Source: Vallitalea okinawensis (GTDB lineage Bacteria; Bacillota; Clostridia; Lachnospirales; PQDH01). From it: a DNA stretch of 64,000 bases. Below the pieces are notes generated by a model. The model had not been told where the DNA came from, did not search any database, and saw nothing but the letters and a program-made list of their open reading frames with translations. Location of the stretch: assembly GCF_002964605.1 (NCBI RefSeq), contig NZ_PQDH01000002.1, forward strand, positions 791,090 through 855,089. Reading direction: 5' to 3'. This document shows positions 54,897 through 64,000 of the stretch, piece by piece. Position 1 is the stretch's first letter. Each line of letters opens with the position of its first letter. Both the position numbers and the translations under genes were made by a program.

Positions 54897-56936
54897 TTAA
54901 CCCACAAAAGGTTTATTTAATTCTTCAGTACCTTTTAAAACAAAACGACCATCTTTAATAATGTCAATTGTCTCACCTGAAGTTTTTATCACAGTTATAA
55001 ATTCTAACCCATCATAAGGCAAAGTAATATCTGTATGAACATAGGTATATGCATCATCCATATTTTCTTTACGTTTTATGGATTTTTCATTGTCTCTTGC
55101 CATAATTTCTTTTTTATCCGAGTTATATACAGGTGTATCTTCTTCCCTTGAGAAGCATGTATCTCCAACTGCAAAGTGTGGTCCCATTTTCTCAACAATT
55201 AAAATAGGCAAGATATCGATTATCCCATGTTTATTCGCCATAACATACGCAGTCGTATTAGTTCCTATAGCAAATTCACCAAGAGGTAGTGTTTTATGTG
55301 GGAACATTAAGTTCTCTTCAATATATTTTTTATTTTCCTCTTTGGACTCAAAGTTCGTACAGCTGTATTCTTCAATAAAACCATCCTTAAAGGTTAATAC
55401 TAAATTGTCATACTTTAAATTATTGAGATACACTTCTTCAACATGTAGTGTACCGTTGGTTCCAGTTAATTGTGGTGATGTAAAGACCTCACCAACTGGA
55501 ATGTTCACATCAGCTACACAATTGACAAAGTTAGTTTGATGAGCAGGGTCATCTAATTTGGGAAGTGCTACAGTAATATCTGTTTGATTGCCTTCTTTTC
55601 CTTTTACATGAACTTCTTTACCTAGATCTAATGCATCGATAATGGATTGTTGAATTCTTTCATAAATATCACTATCCAAAGTATTAACTTTACATGTATC
55701 TTCAAATATTTCTTCGAATTTTTCACCAACATCTGGGATTGGTAACGCCATAATGGTAAAGCTGTATTCTTCTCGAGGTACATATTGATTAAGTATCATC
55801 TGAAGTTTTCCTGTATGACTTTGTTTCAATTGACCTTGTTCATCAGAAAGCTTAATACATGCCTCTTTACTTTCAGGTTTAAATGGAATTTCCCCAAATT
55901 GTTCAAGAACTGCTGGACCAGCATATCCTTTAACTTGATCCTTTAATAGCTTTAATGCTTTTTCAGTAGCTTCTTCTAATAATTCTGCATAGTCACTACC
56001 AAAGTATAAAGCGTCATCAAAACGATGGTCATATGTGAACTGCTTATTAGGTTCATTGCTGTATAATACACTAATAAAGCTTGTAAGATTCATTGCCTTG
56101 AAATTATCAACTGCCTGTCTAATAATGCGTTCCTCACCTACATGGAAACGAATACCAACATGATCTTTAATAGACATATCTTTATTATCACGGATAAAGC
56201 CTTTTCGATAACCCTCAGTAAAAGTTTTTGCTATATCATTAATTTTAGTTTCATCCATTGAATTAATAAATCTAGCCATTTTTATTTCATTTTCCGTAAT
56301 ATAGACGCCATATCTAAAAAGATATCTTAAATCATCTAATTTAGACTCTGTAATAATATCCAATCGATATGAGATTTCGGGAAGTAGTGATTCTCTTGCC
56401 CATAATTCTCTCTTTAGTGATAAACCTTCTTTTACATTAGAAGTTACTATTGCCTTAAGTTTTCCTGTATTAATATGTTTGTTACCCATGATATAGTCGA
56501 AGGCACGTATAAAGATATCATTCATTTCTGCCATATCAAATATTCTATGCTCATAAGCAGATTTCACATAACCTCTTATTTTTGTATTTAAGTAGGCTAA
56601 TATTTGACCTACTTCTAAACCAAAACGCTTAACTGAATAGGCTGGGTTTGCATAACTTGTCCTATAGTTTTCTCCAGTAATATCTTTATAAATCTTATGA
56701 TTATCTTGAAATAATGCATCAAAGGTATTCTTAACAAAATAGTCTTCACCTAGCTCATACTCAAAATCAGCGATCATTAAGATAAAGGTAGAAAGACGAT
56801 GGAAGTAATCGTTATATTTATTTTTCTTCTTGTCTTTTGTTTTGTCCTTTATTTTCTTTATATACTCTAGTGAATCATTGTAGTCCCCTTGAGCCTTATT
56901 GTTGAGTGTCTTATAATAGTTTCTATAATCGAACAT
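54897..56936 (-). CDS. M29-family aminopeptidase with long N-terminal extension
   Basis: The C-terminal part (about 310-679) matches thermophilic aminopeptidases of family M29, with NIPVGEVFTSP, LGEFAIGTN and MGPHFAVGDT providing the metal-binding Glu and His residues. M29 enzymes are about 400-410 residues; here about 300 lysine-rich, helical residues precede, with no membrane segment. I recognise no domain in this extension. Role is probably peptide degradation in the cytoplasm. AGGAGG precedes the ATG. Confidence 0.88.
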   Translation of the reverse strand: MFDYRNYYKTLNNKAQGDYNDSLEYIKKIKDKTKDKKKNKYNDYFHRLSTFILMIADFEYELGEDYFVKNTFDALFQDNHKIYKDITGENYRTSYANPAYSVKRFGLEVGQILAYLNTKIRGYVKSAYEHRIFDMAEMNDIFIRAFDYIMGNKHINTGKLKAIVTSNVKEGLSLKRELWARESLLPEISYRLDIITESKLDDLRYLFRYGVYITENEIKMARFINSMDETKINDIAKTFTEGYRKGFIRDNKDMSIKDHVGIRFHVGEERIIRQAVDNFKAMNLTSFISVLYSNEPNKQFTYDHRFDDALYFGSDYAELLEEATEKALKLLKDQVKGYAGPAVLEQFGEIPFKPESKEACIKLSDEQGQLKQSHTGKLQMILNQYVPREEYSFTIMALPIPDVGEKFEEIFEDTCKVNTLDSDIYERIQQSIIDALDLGKEVHVKGKEGNQTDITVALPKLDDPAHQTNFVNCVADVNIPVGEVFTSPQLTGTNGTLHVEEVYLNNLKYDNLVLTFKDGFIEEYSCTNFESKEENKKYIEENLMFPHKTLPLGEFAIGTNTTAYVMANKHGIIDILPILIVEKMGPHFAVGDTCFSREEDTPVYNSDKKEIMARDNEKSIKRKENMDDAYTYVHTDITLPYDGLEFITVIKTSGETIDIIKDGRFVLKGTEELNKPFVG

Positions 56937-57036
56937 AAAAAACCTCCTTAGTACAAATTCCAGTCATTTACATCAAATGACTCTCTAATATAACTTTATC
57001 ATACTCTTTAACAGAAGACAACCTTCTGTGTATCAA

Positions 57037-59463
57037 TCATAATTTTTTTGTGTCAGCTTTTATTTTAGTGTAGGGAATGCTTGTATTTTCCTCGAAAGGC
57101 ATCGTACTTTGCCTGTGCCAAAAAGACGTTATTTCATTATTCAGCTGGGTTTCATGATAAACATATCTACCATGGCTCCATTCATTAGGGAAGAGTTTTT
57201 GATACATCCGCTGCCCATAGCGCTCATCGATCAATACACCAATACCAATATCCTCCTCTGTTCTAATAACACGCCCAACAGCTTGTAAAACTTTATTCAT
57301 GCCTGGATAGACATAAGCATATTCAAAACCTTTATGATATCTATGATCAAAGTGCTCTTTTATGATGTTGCGTTCAAAACATATCATAGGTAAGCCTACG
57401 CCTACGATAATGACGCCTTGTAAACGATCACCTATTAAATCAATTCCTTCTGAGAAACTAGATCCCATTACAGCAAATGCCACCATGGTTTCTTCCTTCC
57501 CCCCCTTAAATTGATTCAGGAATTCTTCCTTTTCTTCTTCATTCATGCCTTGTTTTTGTGCTAATATATTGATTTCTTTAAACTCCTCCATGAAATAGTC
57601 AATTATTTTGTTCATGTAGGCATAGGACGAGAAAAAAGCAAAATAATTACCTTGGTCATGACGTATAGCATTATAGATGCAATGAGCTACTTGATCATAG
57701 GTTCTCTCACGATGTTTATACTTTGTTGAAATAGATGTATTAAAGAGCAATTCTAAATTATTTTGATCAAATGGTGATGCTAGGTGCATACGATAAGACT
57801 CAGCATCGCCTCCCAGTAGATCAATAAAATATTGCATGGGTAATAATGTAGCAGAAAAGACAACTATTGCTTTAACACCATCATGGATTTTCTTTAAAAA
57901 CTCAGCTGGATCTAAACAGAAGAGTTTAATCATAACATCAGTACCCAGCTTCTCATAATATGTCATGTAATTATCGTCATACATTTCTGCTATTTTTATA
58001 AAATTATTGATTTCAAAGAATAATTCCATTAACTGATCTTTATATGCAACCTTCTTATGCTCATTAAGAAACTCCTCTGTATACTTATGCAACTTTCTTA
58101 ATTGTTTTAAAAATTTATCAGAGTAATCTTTTTGTTTATAGACTCCATCATTAGCTTCACATATCTTCCTAAATTCTATAAAAGATTTATTGACATTATT
58201 AAATAGCTTGGTCAAATAATCATCTTCAGATTTAACCAGATTCTTCATTTCTAGCATAGGCTTTTTATACAAGGCTGATGAGTACATGTCCCGTCCCCTA
58301 TCAACAAGGTTATGTGCCTCATCAACTAAGAGTATTAGTTCACTACTCTCTTCTGTGAAATACCGCCTTAAAGCAACACGGGGATCAAATGCATAATTAT
58401 AGTCGCATATAATAACATCACAATAGTTAGATACATCTAGGGAGAATTCATAGGGGCACATCTGATGTTTTTCAGCGTAATCCAATAATGTCTGACGGTC
58501 AATCCGATCATTCTGCTGTAAAATATCGTCAAGAGCATCATTTAACTTATCAAAATAACCTTTTGTATAAGGACACTCCCCTGAATTACAATCTCTATGC
58601 TCAAGAAAACATACTTTATCTTTAGCTGTTAAGATAATTCTGCGTAACCTCAAGCCATGATTTTCTAGTAGCATTAACGTCTTATCCGCTACTTCTCTCC
58701 CAATAGTTTTAGCTGTTAAATAAAATATTTTTTCACCATGCCCCTCGCCAATAGCCTTAATGGCAGGGAATAACGTAGCTAAAGTCTTTCCTGTACCAGT
58801 AGGAGCCCTTGCAAATAGTTTCTGCCCATTACCTTCTTTAATTGTCTTATATACTGCAACTGCTAACTCTCTCTGCCCATTCCGATACCTATCAAATGGA
58901 AAATCAAGTTCTTTGATAGACAATAGTTTTATATTATTCCATCTCTCTAGCTTTTCTATCCATCGACCATAAGCATCCACATAATCATAAAATTCTTTTT
59001 TTAATTGTTGAAAAGTATATTTTTTACGAAGTCGTTTTATCGAATCATGATCTAAATTAATATAAGTCAATTGTAGAGTTAGAGCAGATAATTCTTCTTG
59101 CTCTGCATAAATAAACCCATAGCAAACTGCTTGAGCCCAATGTAATTGATTAAAATCTTCATCAATATCATCAAGAGGTACATATGTAGACTTAATTTCA
59201 TCAATAATGAATAACCCTTCATCTTCATAAAGGCCATCAATACGCCCACTGATATGCATATCAAAGCTGGGAAAATTAATAATCTTGGAAACGTGTACCT
59301 CTGCTTGATAACCATCCCCCATATTTTTTTGTATCTTTTGATGGGCAAACAATCCTTCCAGCGTACGATTATTACTTCCAAAATCAAATATCAAATCTCC
59401 ACTTCTTAGTGAATATTCAATTAAACTTCTTACAGATACTTTATATTTCTTATTAGAACTCAT
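57037..59463 (-). CDS. PD-(D/E)XK nuclease domain plus XPD/DinG-type helicase
   Basis: An 808-residue protein. The N-terminal domain (about 1-180) has a RecB-like nuclease core: GRIDGLY then FIIDEIKST (D...ExK) and QAVCYGFIY. Then an XPD/DinG helicase: RAPTGTGKTLAT (Walker A), a four-cysteine iron-sulfur site (KVCFLEHRDC, GECPY, QMCPYE), LLVDEAHNL (DEAH) and a second RecA lobe ending in QAVGRVIRTEED. Combined nuclease and helicase suggests repair of structured DNA or R-loops. I start it at the ATG at 59463, which matches the family opening; 59511 is possible but has no ribosome site. Confidence 0.88.
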   Translation of the reverse strand: MSSNKKYKVSVRSLIEYSLRSGDLIFDFGSNNRTLEGLFAHQKIQKNMGDGYQAEVHVSKIINFPSFDMHISGRIDGLYEDEGLFIIDEIKSTYVPLDDIDEDFNQLHWAQAVCYGFIYAEQEELSALTLQLTYINLDHDSIKRLRKKYTFQQLKKEFYDYVDAYGRWIEKLERWNNIKLLSIKELDFPFDRYRNGQRELAVAVYKTIKEGNGQKLFARAPTGTGKTLATLFPAIKAIGEGHGEKIFYLTAKTIGREVADKTLMLLENHGLRLRRIILTAKDKVCFLEHRDCNSGECPYTKGYFDKLNDALDDILQQNDRIDRQTLLDYAEKHQMCPYEFSLDVSNYCDVIICDYNYAFDPRVALRRYFTEESSELILLVDEAHNLVDRGRDMYSSALYKKPMLEMKNLVKSEDDYLTKLFNNVNKSFIEFRKICEANDGVYKQKDYSDKFLKQLRKLHKYTEEFLNEHKKVAYKDQLMELFFEINNFIKIAEMYDDNYMTYYEKLGTDVMIKLFCLDPAEFLKKIHDGVKAIVVFSATLLPMQYFIDLLGGDAESYRMHLASPFDQNNLELLFNTSISTKYKHRERTYDQVAHCIYNAIRHDQGNYFAFFSSYAYMNKIIDYFMEEFKEINILAQKQGMNEEEKEEFLNQFKGGKEETMVAFAVMGSSFSEGIDLIGDRLQGVIIVGVGLPMICFERNIIKEHFDHRYHKGFEYAYVYPGMNKVLQAVGRVIRTEEDIGIGVLIDERYGQRMYQKLFPNEWSHGRYVYHETQLNNEITSFWHRQSTMPFEENTSIPYTKIKADTKKL

Positions 59464-59636
59464 GCCATCACCATACGAACAAATTTTCTCATATACTCTA
59501 TCATAATGCATACGCTAACAAATAACAAGTTAATTTATACTTTAGCATGCTTAACCCTACTATATTTTAATACATAGTTTCCCTCTATACACCTATACTA
59601 ATGAATAATAGCCCTTGATTGAAGGAGGTCCATAAA

Positions 59637-60521
59637 ATGCATGTTATTGAAACAAATAAATTGACCAAGTATTACGGTAAGGCAAGAGGTATCATAGATG
59701 TTTCACTTCAAGTACTAGAAGGTGAAATCTTTGGCTTTATAGGTCCAAATGGAGCAGGAAAATCAACAACTATTCGAACCCTCTTATCTCTCATCTATCC
59801 AACTAGTGGCAGTGCAAAAATATTTGGTAAGGATTGTATCAAAGAAGGCTCAGAGATTCGTAAAAGAATAGGTTACCTACCCTCAGAAGTTTTTTACTAT
59901 GATAATATGCGCGTAATGGACCTATTAAAGTATTCTGCTAGTTTTTATGGAAAAGATGCTACCACACGTATACATGAGCTTGCAGAAATAATGAATCTTG
60001 ATTTGAAGAAAAAAATTGATGAACTTTCTTTCGGTAATAAGAAAAAAGTCGGAATTGTACAAGGTTTGCTTCATGAACCTGATCTTATTATCTTAGATGA
60101 ACCAACAAGTGGACTTGATCCATTAATGCAGCAAAACTTTTTTAATTTAATCAGAGAAGAAAATAAAAAGGGAGCTACTATCTTTTTCTCTTCACACATT
60201 CTTGATGAGGTACAAAAAATGTGCCATCGTGTTTCTATCATCAAAGAAGGTAAAATCATAAAAACTGAAACCATAGAATCTCTCAGACAGGATAATTATA
60301 AAAAGTTTAGAATAGAGACGACAACAGCTTTATCACAAAACCTTTTTCAGTTAGCTGGTGTTAATGATCTACATGTTGATCAGAATATAGCAAGTTTTAT
60401 CTATAAAGGCGATATCAATACTGTTATCAGTCAACTTAATGCATTAAATCTAAAGAATTTGCTTGTTGAAGAACCTACCCTTGAAGAAATCTTCATGTAT
60501 TACTACGAGAAGGAGGACTAA
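59637..60521 (+). CDS. ABC transporter ATPase
   Basis: A 294-residue ATPase: Walker A GPNGAGKST (about residue 38), a signature of LSFGNKKK instead of LSGGQ, and Walker B LIILDEPTSGLDP. The type is a multidrug/bacitracin-like or gliding-motility-type ABC-2 exporter ATPase. GGAGG is 8 bp before the ATG; a TTG at 59619 lies before the ribosome site and is not used. Two permease genes follow. Confidence 0.93.
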   Translation: MHVIETNKLTKYYGKARGIIDVSLQVLEGEIFGFIGPNGAGKSTTIRTLLSLIYPTSGSAKIFGKDCIKEGSEIRKRIGYLPSEVFYYDNMRVMDLLKYSASFYGKDATTRIHELAEIMNLDLKKKIDELSFGNKKKVGIVQGLLHEPDLIILDEPTSGLDPLMQQNFFNLIREENKKGATIFFSSHILDEVQKMCHRVSIIKEGKIIKTETIESLRQDNYKKFRIETTTALSQNLFQLAGVNDLHVDQNIASFIYKGDINTVISQLNALNLKNLLVEEPTLEEIFMYYYEKED

Positions 60522-60525
60522 TCTT

Positions 60526-61323
60526 ATGAACATCTATATATTTGAGTTCAAACATTATATGAAACAAAATATCATTTGGCTTGTTTGTATGATTGCTATG
60601 CTCTTTATATATATGTCCCTGTTCACAACCTTCTCAGCAGAGGCAGAGCAATTTGAAAGGATGATGGAGCAGTTTCCAGAACCCTTTAGAAAAGCTATGG
60701 GCTTAAATAATCTTTTCTTGACTAACATATTAGGTTACTATGGGTTTACCTTCGCTTATATCTCGTTAATAGGTTCTATCTTTGCAATGAAGCTTGGAAT
60801 CGATATTCTCTCCAAAGAAACCAGAGAAAAAACAAGCGACTTTTTATTAGTAAAACCTATTAATCGATCTGGAATATTGATATCTAAAATACTTGCCGTA
60901 TTAACCCAGATAATTATTATGAATCTGATTTTTTTCCCTCTTGCTTACTTAGCTATTGAGATTTTCAAAAATGATAATTATAACTTTCAAGTTTTTACTC
61001 TTATATCACTAAGTCTTTTTCTCATACAGCTTTTCTTTCTCACCCTAGGTGTTTTTTTAGGCAGTTGTATGAATAAAATTAGAAGTGTTCTCCCCTTAAC
61101 CATGGGGGTAGTTTTCGGTTTATATGTCCTTCAATTACTCAATCAAACTCTTGAAGATGTCAAACTGTCATACCTAACTCCCTTTGGATACTTTGATGCA
61201 ACTCAAATTATTGAAGAAACAAGCTATTCCTCAACACATTTATTTGTTTCACTACTATTATCAATATGTTTCATTCTGTTAGCTTACTTAGTCTATAAGA
61301 AAAAGGACATCCATTCCCTATAA
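60526..61323 (+). CDS. ABC-2 type permease, first copy
   Basis: A 265-residue membrane protein with about six helices, including a KETREKTSDFLLVKPINR segment between helices 2 and 3. AGGAGG is 8 bp before the ATG at 60526. It resembles the next gene in plan (FPEPFRKAMGL versus LPEALQKAFGL, and KETREKTSDFLLVKP versus KEVRDKTADFLMVKP), so the pair is a tandem duplication and probably forms a heterodimer. Confidence 0.9.
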   Translation: MNIYIFEFKHYMKQNIIWLVCMIAMLFIYMSLFTTFSAEAEQFERMMEQFPEPFRKAMGLNNLFLTNILGYYGFTFAYISLIGSIFAMKLGIDILSKETREKTSDFLLVKPINRSGILISKILAVLTQIIIMNLIFFPLAYLAIEIFKNDNYNFQVFTLISLSLFLIQLFFLTLGVFLGSCMNKIRSVLPLTMGVVFGLYVLQLLNQTLEDVKLSYLTPFGYFDATQIIEETSYSSTHLFVSLLLSICFILLAYLVYKKKDIHSL

Positions 61324-61353
61324 ACAATCTTGGTTGATAAGAGGAGGTATATT

Positions 61354-62151
61354 ATGAATATCATCTTAAGAGAATTACGAGCTAATAGAAAAGCTCTTAT
61401 TATTTGGTGTGTAGCTATGACTCTCTTTGTGGCTGTTGGTATGGTTAAATATTCAGGTTTTGCTAATATGGGGGAAGAAGTAAATGAACTCATGGCTTCT
61501 TTACCTGAAGCTTTGCAAAAAGCTTTTGGGTTGGGTAGTATTAATCTTACCGAAGTCGGTGGCTACTACAGCATGTTTTTTATTTATTTCATGCTCATTG
61601 CTGGTATTCACGCTAGTTTACTTGGATCAACTATTATCTCCAAAGAAGTGAGGGATAAAACAGCTGATTTTTTAATGGTCAAACCAGTGACTAGAACTCA
61701 AGTAATTACTTCAAAAATCATTGCTGCTTTGATTAATGTTATCATACTTAATTTCGTAACTTGTTTATCATCCATCTTGTTTGTTCAGTACTATAATACT
61801 GGAGATTCCATTACAAATCTGATCATTCAAATGAATGCTTCACTACTGATAATTCAGCTTATATTTTTGAGTCTAGGCTTGTTCATATCTGCATTAACAA
61901 GAACTTCAAAAAAAGCAACCTCTATTTCAACTGCTGTACTTTTGACAGCTTATTTTCTCTCTATTGCTATTTCCATCTACGAAGATATTAGCTTTTTAGG
62001 TTATCTTACACCCTTTTATTACTTTGATGCAGAAGCTATCATGTTAGGAGAAGGTATCGAAATGATTTATCTATTTATTGCTATTGTGATTATCGCAATA
62101 AGCATTCCAATCACTTATCACCAATATCGAAATAAAGATTTACATGTTTAG
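61354..62151 (+). CDS. ABC-2 type permease, second copy
   Basis: A 265-residue paralog of the preceding permease with about six helices and the same KEVRDKTADFLMVKP cytoplasmic segment. GGAGG precedes the ATG at 61354. With the ATPase it forms an exporter; the substrate is unknown. Confidence 0.9.
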   Translation: MNIILRELRANRKALIIWCVAMTLFVAVGMVKYSGFANMGEEVNELMASLPEALQKAFGLGSINLTEVGGYYSMFFIYFMLIAGIHASLLGSTIISKEVRDKTADFLMVKPVTRTQVITSKIIAALINVIILNFVTCLSSILFVQYYNTGDSITNLIIQMNASLLIIQLIFLSLGLFISALTRTSKKATSISTAVLLTAYFLSIAISIYEDISFLGYLTPFYYFDAEAIMLGEGIEMIYLFIAIVIIAISIPITYHQYRNKDLHV

Positions 62152-62156
62152 GATTA

Positions 62157-62180
62157 CAAAAGGGGCTATACGCCCCTTTA
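62157..62180. terminator. Bidirectional terminator after the ABC operon
   Basis: The perfect stem AAAGGGGC-tatac-GCCCCTTT lies between convergent genes. Confidence 0.8.
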
Positions 62181-62185
62181 ATCAT

Positions 62186-62755
62186 TTACATTACACTATC
62201 TTTTTTATCCACCTTTTTATTTAATTCCTCGACCAAATTAATATGTTTATTTGAACCCCTGTTATTTAAAATACGATTAATAATAAACTCCATATCATCA
62301 ACAGTTACAGGACTGGCACCTTTTCTTAACTCATAACCTAATTCCCCATTATACTCAAGAGTTGCTCTTTTTATATCGGACATTCTTTTAATACCCTCTT
62401 GCCGCATCCTAGAATCCAATTCAGTTGGTGTAAGTTTAAGCTTTTTTAAGTTTTCTGGAATTATTTTACCATCCTCTATAATCAGTACACTTTTTCCGAC
62501 AAACAACTTTTCAAACTTATTTGAATGGTACTCAAAATACTCAAATATGATTAGGAGGACAATATAAATAACAGCTGCAACAACAGTTTTAAAAACGCTC
62601 TTATCAGCAAAAGGTTCAACAATCATTGCGCCCATTGAAATAATTACCACTGTTTGAGCAATTGTCATCTGAGATATAGAACGTCTTCCAGTTATCCTTA
62701 AAAGTATAACAGCTGAAACAAATAAAATAATCGGCTTTAAAACAAAAGGCATCAT
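62186..62755 (-). CDS. YetF/DUF421-family membrane protein
   Basis: A 189-residue YetF-like protein: about three membrane helices (about 5-22, 33-48, 55-75) with the family segment RITGRRSISQMT, then a cytoplasmic domain with VLIIEDGKII and RATLEYNGELGYEL. In Bacillus, YetF relatives affect spore germinant receptor and other functions; the molecular role is not clear. I start it at the ATG at 62755 (GGAG 7 bp upstream); a GTG 6 nt upstream lies too close to the site. Confidence 0.88.
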   Translation of the reverse strand: MMPFVLKPIILFVSAVILLRITGRRSISQMTIAQTVVIISMGAMIVEPFADKSVFKTVVAAVIYIVLLIIFEYFEYHSNKFEKLFVGKSVLIIEDGKIIPENLKKLKLTPTELDSRMRQEGIKRMSDIKRATLEYNGELGYELRKGASPVTVDDMEFIINRILNNRGSNKHINLVEELNKKVDKKDSVM

Positions 62756-62834
62756 ACTCACTCTCCATCATTGTTCAATAGTTTTAGTATGAAGAATTTG
62801 GTTATTTTTATACCCGATTACTTCCATTCGTTAC

Positions 62835-64000
62835 TTAACCTCTTATCCGATAATTATCTATACGTTTTGTAATACCTTGTTCATCTAGATACTCTAGTAA
62901 ATTAATTGTTCGCTTTCTCCCAATTTTCAGAGCATCTCTTACCTGAATAACTGTTATTTGCTTCTTCTCTTTAAATAAGCATTCAATAATATTTAGAAAT
63001 TCTTTATAGTTAACAACATGAATCAATAAATCTCTGTTTATCTGTTTAACCCGCCCCATATCCTCAAGGTACTTAAATATTTCACTTAAACTAGCTAAAG
63101 AATATTGATTAGTTTCAAAGTTAGATAGGTCAAAACCGTTCAATCCACCATGAAGAATAAGCTGTTCAATTGCCACAACTTTTGTTTCCTTTGAGACAAG
63201 GTTAATGCGTTCTTTTAAACCCATTGCTAGCTGGTGTTCATTTTGGTAAATAACCTTTTGTTGAATAAAATGTTGGATAAGCTCCTGAAATTCTTTTAAA
63301 CTCAGCTCTGAAAAATATTTGGTTTTTAATTCTTCTTTACTCATAAATAGACTGTATTTATTTCTTTTATAATGTTCGTCAAAAGCATAGGTAACTCTTT
63401 CAATATAGTTAACATAGGCATCTTGACTTACATAGTATTTGCCTAGCCTTACAACTTTACCTTCCCTTGCTAAGTCCTTCAGCGACTTCCAAATATCTTG
63501 TTTATTGCAGTATAGCTTTGAATAGATCCTATCGATATCATACAGGTACTGGTTATATCTTAGTAAGTAATCAATTATTTCTTTTATATTTGCTCTTTCT
63601 AATAGTTGAAAATGTTTAATACTCTCTTGCTTAAATCGAGATAGATAGGAAGATTTATGATTCAATACTATTCCTCCACCAATCGTTGTGACTGGTGTTA
63701 GTGATCTAATGATAAACCTATCTTCTCTTATTGCAATAACTGATTTTTCTAATTTAATGCAAGCATATCCTTTTTGCTTACTATTGATTTGATTCTCTCC
63801 AATGATTCGTAATTGCCCTATGACTTCAACTGTACCAATATTAACCTTTACCCGTTGATTATGTTTAATCGAAATGTTCTCAGCTACATTGTAAATAACA
63901 GTCTCTATCCAACCTGTTGGCTCAACTGTTTCAGGCTTAAGGATCACATCACCTCTTTTAACCTGTGATCTTCCAACTCTATTGAGATTAATAGCACATC
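62835..64000 (-). CDS. selB: Selenocysteine-specific elongation factor SelB, C-terminal part
   Basis: The frame is open to the right edge, so the GTPase domain lies outside the window. What remains begins in elongation-factor domain 2 (RSQVKRGDVIL, in frame with the edge) and then domain 3, followed by the winged-helix repeats that bind the SECIS RNA, ending in GRKRTINLLEYLDEQGITKR. It delivers selenocysteinyl-tRNA to UGA codons; selenoproteins are therefore expected in this organism. About 388 residues are visible. Confidence 0.9.
   Translation of the reverse strand, partial: CAINLNRVGRSQVKRGDVILKPETVEPTGWIETVIYNVAENISIKHNQRVKVNIGTVEVIGQLRIIGENQINSKQKGYACIKLEKSVIAIREDRFIIRSLTPVTTIGGGIVLNHKSSYLSRFKQESIKHFQLLERANIKEIIDYLLRYNQYLYDIDRIYSKLYCNKQDIWKSLKDLAREGKVVRLGKYYVSQDAYVNYIERVTYAFDEHYKRNKYSLFMSKEELKTKYFSELSLKEFQELIQHFIQQKVIYQNEHQLAMGLKERINLVSKETKVVAIEQLILHGGLNGFDLSNFETNQYSLASLSEIFKYLEDMGRVKQINRDLLIHVVNYKEFLNIIECLFKEKKQITVIQVRDALKIGRKRTINLLEYLDEQGITKRIDNYRIRG

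Noticed and set aside
1-64000. tRNA or rRNA genes, CRISPR arrays, IS elements, prophage
   Set aside because: I looked for cloverleaf ends, evenly repeated spacers, transposase or phage genes on both strands and saw none that I could support.

Overview
The window reads as chromosomal DNA of an AT-rich, Gram-positive, anaerobic member of the Clostridia. Supporting signs are strong AGGAGG-type ribosome binding sites with occasional TTG/GTG starts, T-box leaders, a TPP riboswitch, a Csp-like intracellular subtilase (a family typical of spore formers), a ThiW thiamin-precursor transporter and a SelB elongation factor. A Vallitalea-like relative in the Lachnospirales would fit, but that placement is an impression, not a measurement. 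I saw no rRNA or tRNA gene, CRISPR array, transposase or prophage.

Layout. 1-4.8 kb: the 3' end of an unrecognised gene, a uroporphyrinogen-decarboxylase-fold protein, a membrane GGDEF-EAL protein and a NagD-like phosphatase. 4.9-17.7 kb (minus strand): a self-contained PTS sugar operon, in transcription order enzyme I, HPr, a PRD regulator carrying an EIIA domain, IIB, an ascorbate-type (UlaA) IIC, a tagatose/psicose-3-epimerase-like protein, DhaL, DhaK, a class II aldolase, an L-fucose-isomerase-fold protein and a GH42 glycosidase. 17.8-21.0 kb: two chemoreceptors, one with almost no external domain. 21.1-28.0 kb: a complete trpEGDCFBA operon behind a Trp T-box.

28-36 kb is a looser region of small single genes (VOC, ComFB, SIMPL, MBL hydrolase, phosphotransferase, peptide deformylase, DUF6790-like membrane protein, a 59-aa zinc ribbon, a HIT protein and a 25-codon small ORF). 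Four genes here share a nearly identical 24-bp promoter element, and two copies carry about 290 bp of homologous upstream DNA. 36-39.6 kb holds an OmpR/histidine-kinase pair and an HExxH membrane-anchored protein; two arrays of four 11-bp-spaced ATGTCTC-like repeats, one on the HExxH promoter, look like the regulator's binding sites.

39.8-64 kb is mostly housekeeping: guaA, a SRPBCC/AraC divergent pair, udk, TPP-riboswitch-controlled thiW-thiE-thiC, a GH43-like propeller protein, a SWIM-SNF2 helicase, T-box-controlled argS, the subtilase, a long M29 aminopeptidase, a PD-(D/E)XK + XPD/DinG helicase, an ABC exporter with two related permeases, a YetF-like protein and the 3' part of selB.

Most interesting: (i) the PTS operon has its own EI and an HPr with His15 but Gly instead of Ser46, and its only visible EIIA lies inside the regulator; (ii) its enzyme set suggests an undescribed route from a phosphorylated sugar through epimerase, isomerase, aldolase and DhaKL; (iii) the 11-bp repeat operators link an uncharacterised two-component system to a putative metallopeptidase; (iv) a dispersed promoter repeat family runs through 29-36 kb.
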